DNA of 30,390 bases from Acidobacteriota bacterium (GTDB lineage Bacteria > Acidobacteriota > Terriglobia > UBA7540): positions 1 to 30,390 of the forward strand of contig JAKAWN010000027.1 of assembly GCA_021827245.1 (NCBI GenBank), in the 5' to 3' direction. Of this stretch, positions 6,255 through 14,194 are shown piece by piece. Under the pieces are notes generated by a model. The model was not told the DNA's origin, made no database searches, and saw only the letters and a list, made by a program, of their open reading frames with translations. Both the position numbers and the translations under genes were made by a program. Numbering within the stretch: position 1 is the stretch's first letter; the number at the start of each line of letters is the position of its first letter.

Positions 6255-7664
6255 TTGGCGGAAGGGGCGAAATACGATGTTGCGGTGATTGGAAGTGGTC
6301 CAGGCGGATACGTGGGAGCGATTCGAGCCGGCCAATTGGGGCTGAAAACCGTTCTGATCGAAAAAGACAATAAGTTCGGCGGAACGTGCCTCCACGTCGG
6401 ATGCATTCCAACCAAGGATCTCCTCCTGAACGCCGAGGTCTACGACTATTTCAGGAACGCCCACGAATTTGGCATTGAGTGTAAAGAACTTTCAATCGAT
6501 TGGTCGGCTATTCAAGCGCGCCAGAACAAAGTGGTGACGAAGCTGGCCAACGGAGTCGGATTCCTGCTGAAGAAGAATAAAGTTGAAACTGTCCAGGGGT
6601 TCGGCCAGTTGTCTGGACCGGGCAGCATTACCGTCACGGATTCGAACAAGAAGACCCGCGAAATCCAGGCCAAGAACATTGTCCTGGCCACAGGTTCTGA
6701 GGCCAAGATGCTGCCAGGTCTTGAACCAGACGCCAAGACTTTCCTGACGAATAAGGAAATCCTGAGCCTGAAGAAAATCCCAAAATCCATGGCGATCATC
6801 GGTTCGGGCGCTGTCGGCGTGGAATTCGGCTCCATTTTCCACCGGTTTGGAACCGAGGTTACGATCATCGAGATGCTGCCCCGTGTAGTCCCATTGGAAG
6901 ACGAGGAGATATCGGCACAACTCCAGAAGTCGTTCAAAAAACAAGGCATAGCCGTTCACACGGAAGCTAAGGTTGAAAAGGTGGCAAAGACAGCGAAAGG
7001 TGTTATGGTTGAATTCACTGACGCAGAGGGAAGAGCTCACAACCTGGAAGCGGAAACCTGCCTGGTTGCTGTCGGGCGTGCTCCGAACACGCAGAACATC
7101 GGCCTTGAAAAGACGCGTGTCAGGCTGGAAAAGGGATTCGTCAAGGTCGATCCCTATATGCGCACCGACGAGCCCGGGGTCTATGCGATCGGCGACATCG
7201 TGGCCGGAAGCCCTCTGCTCGCCCACGTTGGATCAATGGAAGGAATTGTCGCGGTAACGCACGCCGCCGGAAAACCGGTAGAGCCGATCAACTATCGCCA
7301 GGCTCCGAACTGCACTTATTGTGAACCGGAAATCTCCAGTGTAGGGCTGACGGAACGCCAGGCTCGCGAAGGCGGATACAACGTGAAGGTTGGCAAGTTT
7401 CCTTTTGTAGGAAACAGCAAAGCGACGATCCTGGGCATGACAGAAGGTTTTGTCAAAATCGTCAGCGACGAACGGTACGGAGAAATTCTGGGAGTCCATA
7501 TGATTGGGCCCCGGGTTACCGAAATGATCGCCGAGGCTGTCGTGGTCATGCGACTGGAAGGAACGGTAGAGGATTTGGAGCATGCCATCCATCCGCATCC
7601 CACACTCACAGAGGCTGTGCCTGAAGCCGCCCATGCCGTCCACGGGATGGCAATTCACATTTAG
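6255..7664 (+). CDS. lpdA: Dihydrolipoyl dehydrogenase (E3)
   Basis: A 469-residue FAD/NAD-dependent disulfide oxidoreductase that reoxidises the lipoyl arm of 2-oxoacid dehydrogenase complexes. The N-terminal FAD motif GSGPGG, the redox pair C45/C50 in GGTCLHVGCIPTK, the NAD motif GSGAVGVEFG near 181-190, the FAD-binding YAIGDI segment and the C-terminal HPHPTLTE motif with its catalytic histidine are all present. The start is TTG at 6255, because GGGAGG at 6242-6247 sits seven bases upstream. The in-frame GTG at 6249 is only one base from that ribosome site and is unlikely to be used. It is the first gene of the complex cluster; lipB follows 70 bases later. Confidence 0.95.
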   Translation: MAEGAKYDVAVIGSGPGGYVGAIRAGQLGLKTVLIEKDNKFGGTCLHVGCIPTKDLLLNAEVYDYFRNAHEFGIECKELSIDWSAIQARQNKVVTKLANGVGFLLKKNKVETVQGFGQLSGPGSITVTDSNKKTREIQAKNIVLATGSEAKMLPGLEPDAKTFLTNKEILSLKKIPKSMAIIGSGAVGVEFGSIFHRFGTEVTIIEMLPRVVPLEDEEISAQLQKSFKKQGIAVHTEAKVEKVAKTAKGVMVEFTDAEGRAHNLEAETCLVAVGRAPNTQNIGLEKTRVRLEKGFVKVDPYMRTDEPGVYAIGDIVAGSPLLAHVGSMEGIVAVTHAAGKPVEPINYRQAPNCTYCEPEISSVGLTERQAREGGYNVKVGKFPFVGNSKATILGMTEGFVKIVSDERYGEILGVHMIGPRVTEMIAEAVVVMRLEGTVEDLEHAIHPHPTLTEAVPEAAHAVHGMAIHI

Positions 7665-7734
7665 ATGGAAGTGCCGCCTTGGCGATTGGCATTAGAGTGA
7701 CGTTCAGGGGGCCCGTGCAAACGCTGCCCGTCCA

Positions 7735-8442
7735 ATGATTTGCCAGGTCGAACTACCAGGCATTGTCGATTATCAGAAAAGCTTGCGCCTCCAGCAGGAG
7801 CGGGTTCACGCGCGAAAGGCTGGGACAATCCCTGACACCTTGCTTCTGCTTCAACATCCGCCCGTTTATACCCTGGGACGCAACGCAAACCGCGAAAACA
7901 TACTATTTTCACCGGAGCGGCTTCAACGCCTGGGCGCGAAGGTGTTCGAAACTGACCGCGGTGGCGACGTCACTTTCCATGGGCCAGGCCAGATTGTCGG
8001 CTACCCGATTCTCGACCTCACCCGGCACCGAAGAGACCTTGCCTGGTATATGCACTCGCTCGAAGAAGTCTTCATCCGCGTGGCCGGGGAATTCGGAATT
8101 CGCGCGGGGCGGATTGCCGGCGCTCGTGGCGTGTGGGTCGGCAATGACAAACTGGTGGCCATGGGTGTGCACGTATCGCGATGGATAACGTCTCATGGCT
8201 TTGCCTTTAATGTGAACACCGACCTTCGGTTTTTCGATTGGATTGTACCTTGCGGGCTGCATGACAAGGGAGTGACATCTCTTGAAAGGATCCTGCGCCG
8301 GCCCGTTTCCATGGATGCCGTGATTGACCGTGTCATTCATCACTTTGGAACGGTGTTTGGAATGGAAATGAAACTACTTGAAAAGCAAGAGGCCACTCCA
8401 GACCGGCAGGATAGCGAAATCGTCATTCAAAACGGACAATAA
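7735..8442 (+). CDS. lipB: Octanoyl-[acyl carrier protein]:protein N-octanoyltransferase
   Basis: LipB transfers octanoate from acyl carrier protein to the lipoyl-domain lysine of E2 and GcvH proteins, the first step of lipoate assembly. The 235-residue protein shows the conserved LLLLQHPPVYTLGR segment, RGGDVTFHGPGQ, the catalytic K139 in the GNDKLVAMG loop and the catalytic C173 in VPCGLHDKGVTSL. Its place between E3 and E1 suggests it lipoylates the E2 encoded downstream. The C-terminal tail of about 25 residues is polar and probably disordered. No clear ribosome site precedes the ATG at 7735, and no better in-frame start is seen. I found no lipoyl synthase gene in the window. Confidence 0.95.
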   Translation: MICQVELPGIVDYQKSLRLQQERVHARKAGTIPDTLLLLQHPPVYTLGRNANRENILFSPERLQRLGAKVFETDRGGDVTFHGPGQIVGYPILDLTRHRRDLAWYMHSLEEVFIRVAGEFGIRAGRIAGARGVWVGNDKLVAMGVHVSRWITSHGFAFNVNTDLRFFDWIVPCGLHDKGVTSLERILRRPVSMDAVIDRVIHHFGTVFGMEMKLLEKQEATPDRQDSEIVIQNGQ

Positions 8443-8457
8443 CGCAACTGGCGCCAT

Positions 8458-9495
8458 ATGGCTAAAATTCATCCTGTCGAGGACATAAAGAAAACGCAGG
8501 TCCCTGATGCCCGAACCTTGGAACGCATGCTCTACTACCTGAAACTCACTCGCGAAGCCGAGGCGCGAATCGAGCAGGTCCTCTACCGCCAGGGGAAAAT
8601 CGTTGGCGGTGTTTACGTAGGCCGAGGCCAGGAGGCCATTGGGGTCGGTTCGGCGATCCAACTCCAGGAAGGCGACTTTGTCTCACCCAGTCATCGGGAT
8701 TTGTCTTCCTTCTTAATCCGCGGTTTTTCTCTCGATGAGATTCTTTGCAACTTGATGGGCCGGGGCAACGGTCCTACCCGCGGCCGCGATGGAACTCTGC
8801 ACATCGGTGACGTGAAGAGGGGGGTTATTCCGATTATTTCGCATCTGGGTGATATTTGCCCGGTAGCCTGTGGCGTGGCAATGGGGTTGAAGCGGCGGCA
8901 AAAAGGCAACGTGGCTCTTGTCCACTTCGGTGAGGGCACCACGAGCCGTGGTGACGTTCACGAAGCCATGAACATGGCAGCCGTGATGAAGCTTCCGGTC
9001 ATCTTTATCTGCAACAATAATGCCTATGCCTATTCGACGCCGACCGATAAGCAGTACGCCGTCAAGGACCTCGCCGTACGCGGAGCGGCTTACGGCATGC
9101 CCGGAGTCAAGGTGGACGGCAACAATGTTCTGGCGGTTTATTCCGCAGTGGGGAAAGCCATCAGGCACGCACGGTCAGGCCGGGGGCCAAGCTTTGTTGA
9201 ATGCAAGACGTTTAGGATGACGGGCCATTCGGCACATGACGCTGCGGAATATGTTCCTGAGAAGCTCTTCGCAGAATGGAAGAAAAAGGATCCGATTCTG
9301 CGACTGGAAAAAAAACTGCGAGCCACGAGAATTCTGAATGGCAAACAAATCGGGGAACTTGAAAAAGAAGTGAAGAAGCAGGTTGATGAAGCTGTGGCCC
9401 ACGCCGACGCCAGCCCACTTCCGGAAGGCGCGACCGCCGAGGAAGGGGTCTACTGCGGTGCCGATTGCTGGTGGAAAAGCCAGCCCGCTGACTGA
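8458..9495 (+). CDS. 2-oxoacid dehydrogenase E1 component, alpha subunit
   Basis: The thiamine-diphosphate-binding half of a two-subunit E1 that decarboxylates a 2-oxoacid and passes the acyl group to the lipoyl arm of E2. The ThDP/magnesium motif runs from G158 in GEGTTSRGD to the asparagines of CNNNAYAYS; the first part reads GEG where most relatives have GDG. The phosphorylation-loop-like GHSAHD stretch is near 257. Length 345 residues is normal. It lies 15 bases after lipB and 12 bases before the beta subunit. The family covers pyruvate, branched-chain 2-oxoacid and acetoin dehydrogenases. The overall look is nearer the branched-chain/generic bacterial type than the proteobacterial pyruvate type, so I leave substrate open and give no symbol. 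Confidence 0.88.
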   Translation: MAKIHPVEDIKKTQVPDARTLERMLYYLKLTREAEARIEQVLYRQGKIVGGVYVGRGQEAIGVGSAIQLQEGDFVSPSHRDLSSFLIRGFSLDEILCNLMGRGNGPTRGRDGTLHIGDVKRGVIPIISHLGDICPVACGVAMGLKRRQKGNVALVHFGEGTTSRGDVHEAMNMAAVMKLPVIFICNNNAYAYSTPTDKQYAVKDLAVRGAAYGMPGVKVDGNNVLAVYSAVGKAIRHARSGRGPSFVECKTFRMTGHSAHDAAEYVPEKLFAEWKKKDPILRLEKKLRATRILNGKQIGELEKEVKKQVDEAVAHADASPLPEGATAEEGVYCGADCWWKSQPAD

Positions 9496-9507
9496 GGGTA
9501 TGTTTCC

Positions 9508-10482
9508 ATGCCGTTGCTGACTTATCTTGAAGCCATTCGCGAAGGCATCTGGGAAGAGATGGAACGCGACTCGTCCGTGTTTCTCCTGGGCGAGGATATT
9601 GCCACTTATGGAGGGGCGTTCAAAGTAACCGCCGGTATGCTGGAGAAATTCGGAGAGGACCGTGTAGTCGATACTCCCATTTCTGAGTCGGCTATTGTAG
9701 GTGCTGCAGTGGGAGCGGCGCTAATGGGCATGCGTCCCGTCGCGGAAATGCAATTCATGGATTTCGTCTCCTGCGGTTTCGACCAGATCGTCAATATGGC
9801 TGCCAAGATCCATTACCGCTGGGGTGCGGCAGTGCCAATGGTGGTTCGAGGCCCGTCAGGAGCCGGTGTGCATGGCGGCGCGTTCCACTCGCAGTCCAAT
9901 GAAATGTGGTTTGTGCACACGCCAGGGCTGAAGGTGGTGGCGCCCGCAACGGCTTATGACGCCAAAGGCCTCATTAAGGCATCAATCCGCGACGACAATC
10001 CGGTCATTTTTTTCGAGCACAAATATCTCTATCGGCGGATCAAGGATGAGGTCCCCCGCGAAGACTATCTGGTGCCTCTGGGCAAGGCTGCCGTGCGGCG
10101 GGAAGGAAGCGACATTGCCGTCATTACGTACGGGGCCATGGTGTGGACCGCGCTGGAAGCAGCGGAACTGCTTGCCAAAGAAGGGATCGCGCTTGAGGTC
10201 GTTGACCTCCGAACACTGTTGCCGTACGATGAGCAGTGCGTACTCTCCAGCGTGCGCAAGTGCGGCAAGGTGATTCTGCTGCACGAAGATACGCGAATCG
10301 GCGGCATGGCAGGAGAACTCGCAGCGGTGATCGCCGGCAAAGCATTCGAGGACCTGGACGGTCCTATCGTCCGGGTGACGTCCGCGGACACCCCCGTTCC
10401 TTTTTCGCCGCCTCTCGAAGAGAGTTTTCTGCCCAACGTTCAGAAAATTGCGGATGCGGCGCGACAGCTTGCAGCTTATTAG
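9508..10482 (+). CDS. 2-oxoacid dehydrogenase E1 component, beta subunit
   Basis: The 324-residue partner of the alpha subunit, forming the alpha2-beta2 E1. The N-terminal LGEDIATYGGAFKVT segment, the TPISESAIVG motif, GPSGAGVHGGAFHSQS, and NPVIFFEHKYLYR are characteristic of the transketolase-like beta subunit, and the C-terminal domain ends with VTSADTPVPFSPPLE. The HKYLYR stretch is typical of branched-chain 2-oxoacid and related dehydrogenases, but pyruvate use cannot be excluded. The ATG at 9508 has GAGGGT eight bases upstream. A 188-base gap separates it from E2. Confidence 0.9.
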   Translation: MPLLTYLEAIREGIWEEMERDSSVFLLGEDIATYGGAFKVTAGMLEKFGEDRVVDTPISESAIVGAAVGAALMGMRPVAEMQFMDFVSCGFDQIVNMAAKIHYRWGAAVPMVVRGPSGAGVHGGAFHSQSNEMWFVHTPGLKVVAPATAYDAKGLIKASIRDDNPVIFFEHKYLYRRIKDEVPREDYLVPLGKAAVRREGSDIAVITYGAMVWTALEAAELLAKEGIALEVVDLRTLLPYDEQCVLSSVRKCGKVILLHEDTRIGGMAGELAAVIAGKAFEDLDGPIVRVTSADTPVPFSPPLEESFLPNVQKIADAARQLAAY

Positions 10483-10536
10483 CTCTGTCCCATAAGAGTG
10501 AAGCAATCAGGGATTGTAACTGGAGTTCATGCGTTA

Positions 10537-10562
10537 ACAAATGTCTCGAACGCGTCATTTGT
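10537..10562 (+). repeat. 7-bp inverted repeat in the E1 beta-E2 gap
   Basis: ACAAATG (10537-10543) pairs with CATTTGT (10556-10562) across a 12-base loop that contains ACGCGT. It is the only clear structure in the 188-base gap before the E2 gene. It could be an mRNA hairpin that sets E2 level relative to E1, or a protein-binding site. There is no T tract. Confidence 0.35.
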
Positions 10563-10670
10563 GCCTATTAGAGCAGAAGTCGCCAGGATTTGCCGTGCCC
10601 GTGGGTTCACAGATGCTGCGACGCGGTCGCTGATAAGTGGTACGTCCGGGAATTTGCTGCGAGGACACTG

Positions 10671-11969
10671 ATGCCGACAAATGTCATGATGCCCCAGATG
10701 GGGGAAAGCATCGCCGAAGGCACGATCACCAAGTGGTTGAAAAGGCCGGGTGATCGCATCGAACGAGACGAACCCTTGTTTGAAATCACCACAGATAAGG
10801 TGGATGCTGAAATTCCTTCTCCGGCATCAGGGATTCTTGCGAAGATTCTTGCGGCTGAAAACGAGACCGTTGCCGTTAATACGGTGGTTGCAATTATCGA
10901 TGGCCAGGGTTCGGCCGAACCGGCAGCGGCCAGTGCTGGAGGAGCCAGGGCTCCTGCTCCGGAGGCTCCGGGCGTGCCTGCAGCAGAGGAAGTCCAGCCC
11001 GCTGTCGAGACAGCGACGCCCCCCTCCGTTCGACCGGGTGAAAAGGTCCGCTCTTCGCCTTTGGTCCGGCGGATCGCACGCGAGCACAACGTGGATCTCA
11101 GTCTAGTCAAAGGAACGGGGCTGGGAGGAAGGGTCAGCAAGAAAGATATCCTGGCATTCCTGGAGAGGCAGACTCCAGCGATTGCTGAGGGTCCGATCGC
11201 GGGACCCGAAGGAGTATCTCGGTCGCCAATGGGAGAACCACCCGCCCCCTCGCCTGAACAAAAGATAACTTTCACAGGTCCGATTCATGTTGCGGCCATG
11301 ACGCCTCAGCGGCGCCAGATCTCCGAACACATGGTCGCCAGCAAGAAAACGTCTGCGCACGTGACCACCGTGTTCGAAGTTGACATGACTCGCGTTGTAG
11401 AAATGCGGGAACGAATGGCTGCGGAATTCGAACGCCGCCAGGGTTTGAAACTGACCTATACTCCCTTTGTTGCCCGCGCAACTATCGAAGTGATCAAGCG
11501 CTTTCCAGTGTTTAACTCCTCGGTCGAGGGGACCAACATTGTCTACAAGCGATCTATCAATCTCGGGATAGCTGTAGCGCTGGAAACAGGTTTAATTGTC
11601 CCGGTCATCAAACATGCAGAAGAAAAGAGCTTTCTGGGCATGGCCCGTGCCGTTCAGGACCTTGCCACTCGAGCGCGGTCCAAACAATTACACGTTGAAG
11701 AAGTCCAGGAAGGTACTTTCACGCTGACAAACCCGGGCATCTTCGGCAGCCTTTTTGGAACTCCGATTATCAATCAGCCCCAGGTGGCCATCTTGGGAGT
11801 TGGCGTGATTGAGAAACGGCCGGTCATCCGAAATGACGCCATAGCCATCCGCTCGATGGCCTATCTGATGCTGACCTTCGACCACAGAATCATTGATGGG
11901 GCTGTCGCGGATCAGTTTATGGCCTACCTGAAGAACTACCTGGAGAACTGGCAGGAATCGGTCCTGTAG
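10671..11969 (+). CDS. 2-oxoacid dehydrogenase E2 component, lipoyl acyltransferase
   Basis: The 432-residue core of the complex. Residues 1-80 form one lipoyl domain with the modified lysine K43 in the TTDKVDAEI turn. An Ala/Pro-rich linker follows, then a peripheral-subunit-binding domain at about 126-165 that docks E1 or E3, a second linker, and the catalytic domain from about 205, with DHRIIDG at 404-410 carrying the active-site histidine H405. The start at 10671 is chosen because GAGG lies six bases upstream and the lipoyl domain begins there; the frame extends back to a TTG at 10590 without family resemblance. The GESIAEG-type lipoyl domain is more like branched-chain or 2-oxoglutarate E2 than typical pyruvate E2, so the substrate is not fixed. 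Confidence 0.92.
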   Translation: MPTNVMMPQMGESIAEGTITKWLKRPGDRIERDEPLFEITTDKVDAEIPSPASGILAKILAAENETVAVNTVVAIIDGQGSAEPAAASAGGARAPAPEAPGVPAAEEVQPAVETATPPSVRPGEKVRSSPLVRRIAREHNVDLSLVKGTGLGGRVSKKDILAFLERQTPAIAEGPIAGPEGVSRSPMGEPPAPSPEQKITFTGPIHVAAMTPQRRQISEHMVASKKTSAHVTTVFEVDMTRVVEMRERMAAEFERRQGLKLTYTPFVARATIEVIKRFPVFNSSVEGTNIVYKRSINLGIAVALETGLIVPVIKHAEEKSFLGMARAVQDLATRARSKQLHVEEVQEGTFTLTNPGIFGSLFGTPIINQPQVAILGVGVIEKRPVIRNDAIAIRSMAYLMLTFDHRIIDGAVADQFMAYLKNYLENWQESVL

Positions 11970-12003
11970 TGGCTTGCCGTCCTCGTGGTACCGGCGGTCT
12001 GCA

Positions 12004-12978
12004 TTATTGGGTCGGTGGATTGGCCAGACGGTCGACCAGACTGTCCAAATCGTCTCGGCAGGCTGCGCCATCAAAGCCCTGCTCTTTCATTTGAGGAAGG
12101 AATCGGGCAAGGTTCTGCGCAAAGAATTCCTTGGCGCGATCCGGCTGCCCTAATACAGCATATTGGGCAGCAAGGGTCTGCAACAGGCCAACGGAAGGAT
12201 TTTTCTCACGGGACCATTTGGCCAGGTTTTCCCGAAGGACACCTTGGAGGAAGTCGCTGAACTTCGAGGTCTCATCCTTGTATTGGCCATCGGAATAAGA
12301 ATAAACCGAAATAACGTCAGCGGCGTCCTCTCGCGGCCCGCAAGCTGTCACCTGCGGCTGGTGCGCAACCAATTCCCGGATGGGATCAGGACCAATCCTT
12401 CGAATTTCCAGACCCACGAAAGGCCATCCGTCCAGACCCTCGATGTGGCCAATAGGTTTAAGTGAGTCCTTGTCAACCTCCAGAACGCTCACTGTTGTAC
12501 AGCAGCGGTTGCCGCCCGAGTAGAGTCCAATCACTACGTCAGGTTTGCGGTCGCCGGTAAGATCGCGAAGGTAAACCGGCCGCGGGTGGCTATTTCGTGC
12601 GGGTAGTCCCTGGCGCCCGGCAAAATCATAAAGCGCCGTCCAGGCGTCTCTAGCGCCTTCAAGCGTATCGACCTGGTAGGTAATCTGGTTCTCATCGTTA
12701 TAGATAACCAGCCTTCCTGGCGCAAACCCCAGGCTGACTGAATTGGAACGGTAGAGGGCCGCACGATACTGCCTGTTGAGGTAGAAGGTTTCAATCCTTT
12801 CAAAACCCGCAATATTCGGGTATCCGCCGCGCACAGTCGGTTTGCCCAGCACGTATTTTTCAGCCCTGGCTGCGGCGTTCTGCAGAGTGGTGGACTGCCA
12901 GTCGCGCTGCAGCCCCAATACAAGGAGGAACACCAGGATTGCCAGTAACGCCGAAATCAGAAACTCGCCCTTGCGCAT
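12004..12978 (-). CDS. Membrane-anchored protein of unknown function with an FG-GAP-like segment
   Basis: I do not recognise this 324-residue protein. Residues 6-24 form a single hydrophobic helix after a short basic N-terminus, so it is probably a membrane-anchored periplasmic protein. Residues 139-147 read DLTGDRKPD, followed by a hydrophobic strand, as in FG-GAP/VCBS calcium-binding repeats. A vicinal cysteine pair C159-C160 follows, with single cysteines at C213 and C307. Residues 263-292 look like a single TPR-type helix pair. It converges with the E2 gene 34 bases away and lies downstream of the HipA-like unit on the same strand, 106 bases after it, so co-transcription is possible but not shown. 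The ribosome site before the ATG is weak. Confidence 0.7.
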   Translation of the reverse strand: MRKGEFLISALLAILVFLLVLGLQRDWQSTTLQNAAARAEKYVLGKPTVRGGYPNIAGFERIETFYLNRQYRAALYRSNSVSLGFAPGRLVIYNDENQITYQVDTLEGARDAWTALYDFAGRQGLPARNSHPRPVYLRDLTGDRKPDVVIGLYSGGNRCCTTVSVLEVDKDSLKPIGHIEGLDGWPFVGLEIRRIGPDPIRELVAHQPQVTACGPREDAADVISVYSYSDGQYKDETSKFSDFLQGVLRENLAKWSREKNPSVGLLQTLAAQYAVLGQPDRAKEFFAQNLARFLPQMKEQGFDGAACRDDLDSLVDRLANPPTQ

Positions 12979-13084
12979 CTCAGTGGGGACAACTCCGGAA
13001 GGTATCGGCTGCTGCCATCACCTCATCTCAAATTTATTTAACCATGAGTCGTTCAGATTGTCATGGAAGGGCGGATTGACAAGC

Positions 13085-13327
13085 TCATTGACTGGTTTGG
13101 CGAAAGGAGTTGAGAACCCATTCATCTTCTTTCTCGTTATGACGAAGGATATAAGTGTTCCCGTCGTCTGCCAGTACCCTGAAGCAGCGGTACCCCATGC
13201 CGTACCACTGGTCCAGGACTTCCACCACTTCAAACGTTCGGGAGCCCTTTGCCTGGGAACGGAACCGAAGAGGCCGCTCATCAGCCTTATAGCCGGCGTA
13301 ACACTCAACTTGAAGTTTCATCGGCAT
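13085..13327 (-). CDS. Small conserved-looking protein, third gene of the HipA-like unit
   Basis: An 80-residue protein of unknown function, mainly predicted strands and no membrane segment. Its C-terminal half is rich in aromatic residues, with VLDQWYGMGYRCFRV then ILRHNEKEDEW, and looks like a compact beta domain. The ATG at 13327 has GGAGGG six bases upstream, and the gene begins 15 bases after the stop of the DUF3037 gene, so the two are probably co-translated from one mRNA. It may be a partner or modulator of the kinase or may merely ride along. I know no characterised homologue. Confidence 0.7.
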   Translation of the reverse strand: MPMKLQVECYAGYKADERPLRFRSQAKGSRTFEVVEVLDQWYGMGYRCFRVLADDGNTYILRHNEKEDEWVLNSFRQTSQ

Positions 13328-13342
13328 AGGGAGCCCTCCGCG

Positions 13343-14158
13343 TTAAAGGGCCAGTTCACGGCGGATCGACCGGGCGTACTCATCGGCAAGAACAACTGGG
13401 TGGATAGCAATTCCCGCCTCGACCAGGATATTCTGCGATAGAGTAGCTGCTTCGTCGTCCCTGCTGGCCATCCCCTCGACCACAGCCGTAAGTTCGGCGG
13501 GCTCGCTTCGGCGCACATGGTCCATGGTGTAAACCAACACTTTAGCCAATTCGACATCACGCTTGAGCGAAAGGGAGTGGATAAACTTGACGTGGCCGTT
13601 CGGCTTGCCCGCGATTTCCGCCGGCCGGTATCCAAAATCAAACGTAAAGGGATCGCCGGGTTGCGTCCAGCGTGCCGCCGGAATGCCCCGCTCCAGACGA
13701 TTCCACACCCCCGCACGTACAAGAGAAAGCCGCAACCGTTGCTTGATCCGGAGGCGCGTGTCAACCGGAAGCGGCCCTTCGATGCGAGCGCCTACATAGC
13801 GATTGAAGAGGTCCTGAATTTCCACGGCCGGATCGCGAAGCAGACACGCCCGGGCGGGAGCGATCTGCACGAGGTTTGAGAAAGACTGCTCCATCCAGTG
13901 AAGATAGGATTCCAGTTCATCGCTATGTTCATCGATTTCCTGTTCGAAGTCCTGCTGCAGTTCTCGCAGGAACTCCAGATCAGCCTCAGGATGGAAACGC
14001 TTGACACGGCGGAAGTCATCCGTGAAGAGGCAGCCCAGAAAGTTCTCCTGGGGGCTGAACAGGAACAAGCCAATGTTCAGGAATTCACCCCGCGCTGTAT
14101 CCGGCACATATTGGACCAGATAAAGCGAACACGCTTTAAACTGTGCTGTATCAGCCAT
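13343..14158 (-). CDS. DUF3037 family protein
   Basis: A 271-residue protein whose N-terminal part carries the DUF3037 signature: LYLVQYVPDTARGEFLNIG followed by a phenylalanine-rich strand. The function of the family is unknown, but it is commonly found next to HipA-like kinase genes, as here. The middle (about 45-80) is a glutamate-rich helix, and the C-terminal half includes the segment PFTFDFGYRPAE. It sits directly after the kinase gene. Start uncertain: the ATG at 14158 begins near the domain and is used here; an in-frame ATG at 14185 would bring the gene within about ten bases of the kinase stop, and a GTG at 14191 is also in frame. None has a strong ribosome site. Confidence 0.8.
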   Translation of the reverse strand: MADTAQFKACSLYLVQYVPDTARGEFLNIGLFLFSPQENFLGCLFTDDFRRVKRFHPEADLEFLRELQQDFEQEIDEHSDELESYLHWMEQSFSNLVQIAPARACLLRDPAVEIQDLFNRYVGARIEGPLPVDTRLRIKQRLRLSLVRAGVWNRLERGIPAARWTQPGDPFTFDFGYRPAEIAGKPNGHVKFIHSLSLKRDVELAKVLVYTMDHVRRSEPAELTAVVEGMASRDDEAATLSQNILVEAGIAIHPVVLADEYARSIRRELAL

Positions 14159-14194
14159 TCGAAAACCCGGCCCTGACGGGCTCATTTCCACAAT

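Noticed and set aside
6492..7226. 244-residue minus-strand frame
   Set aside because: Antisense shadow of the dihydrolipoyl dehydrogenase gene.
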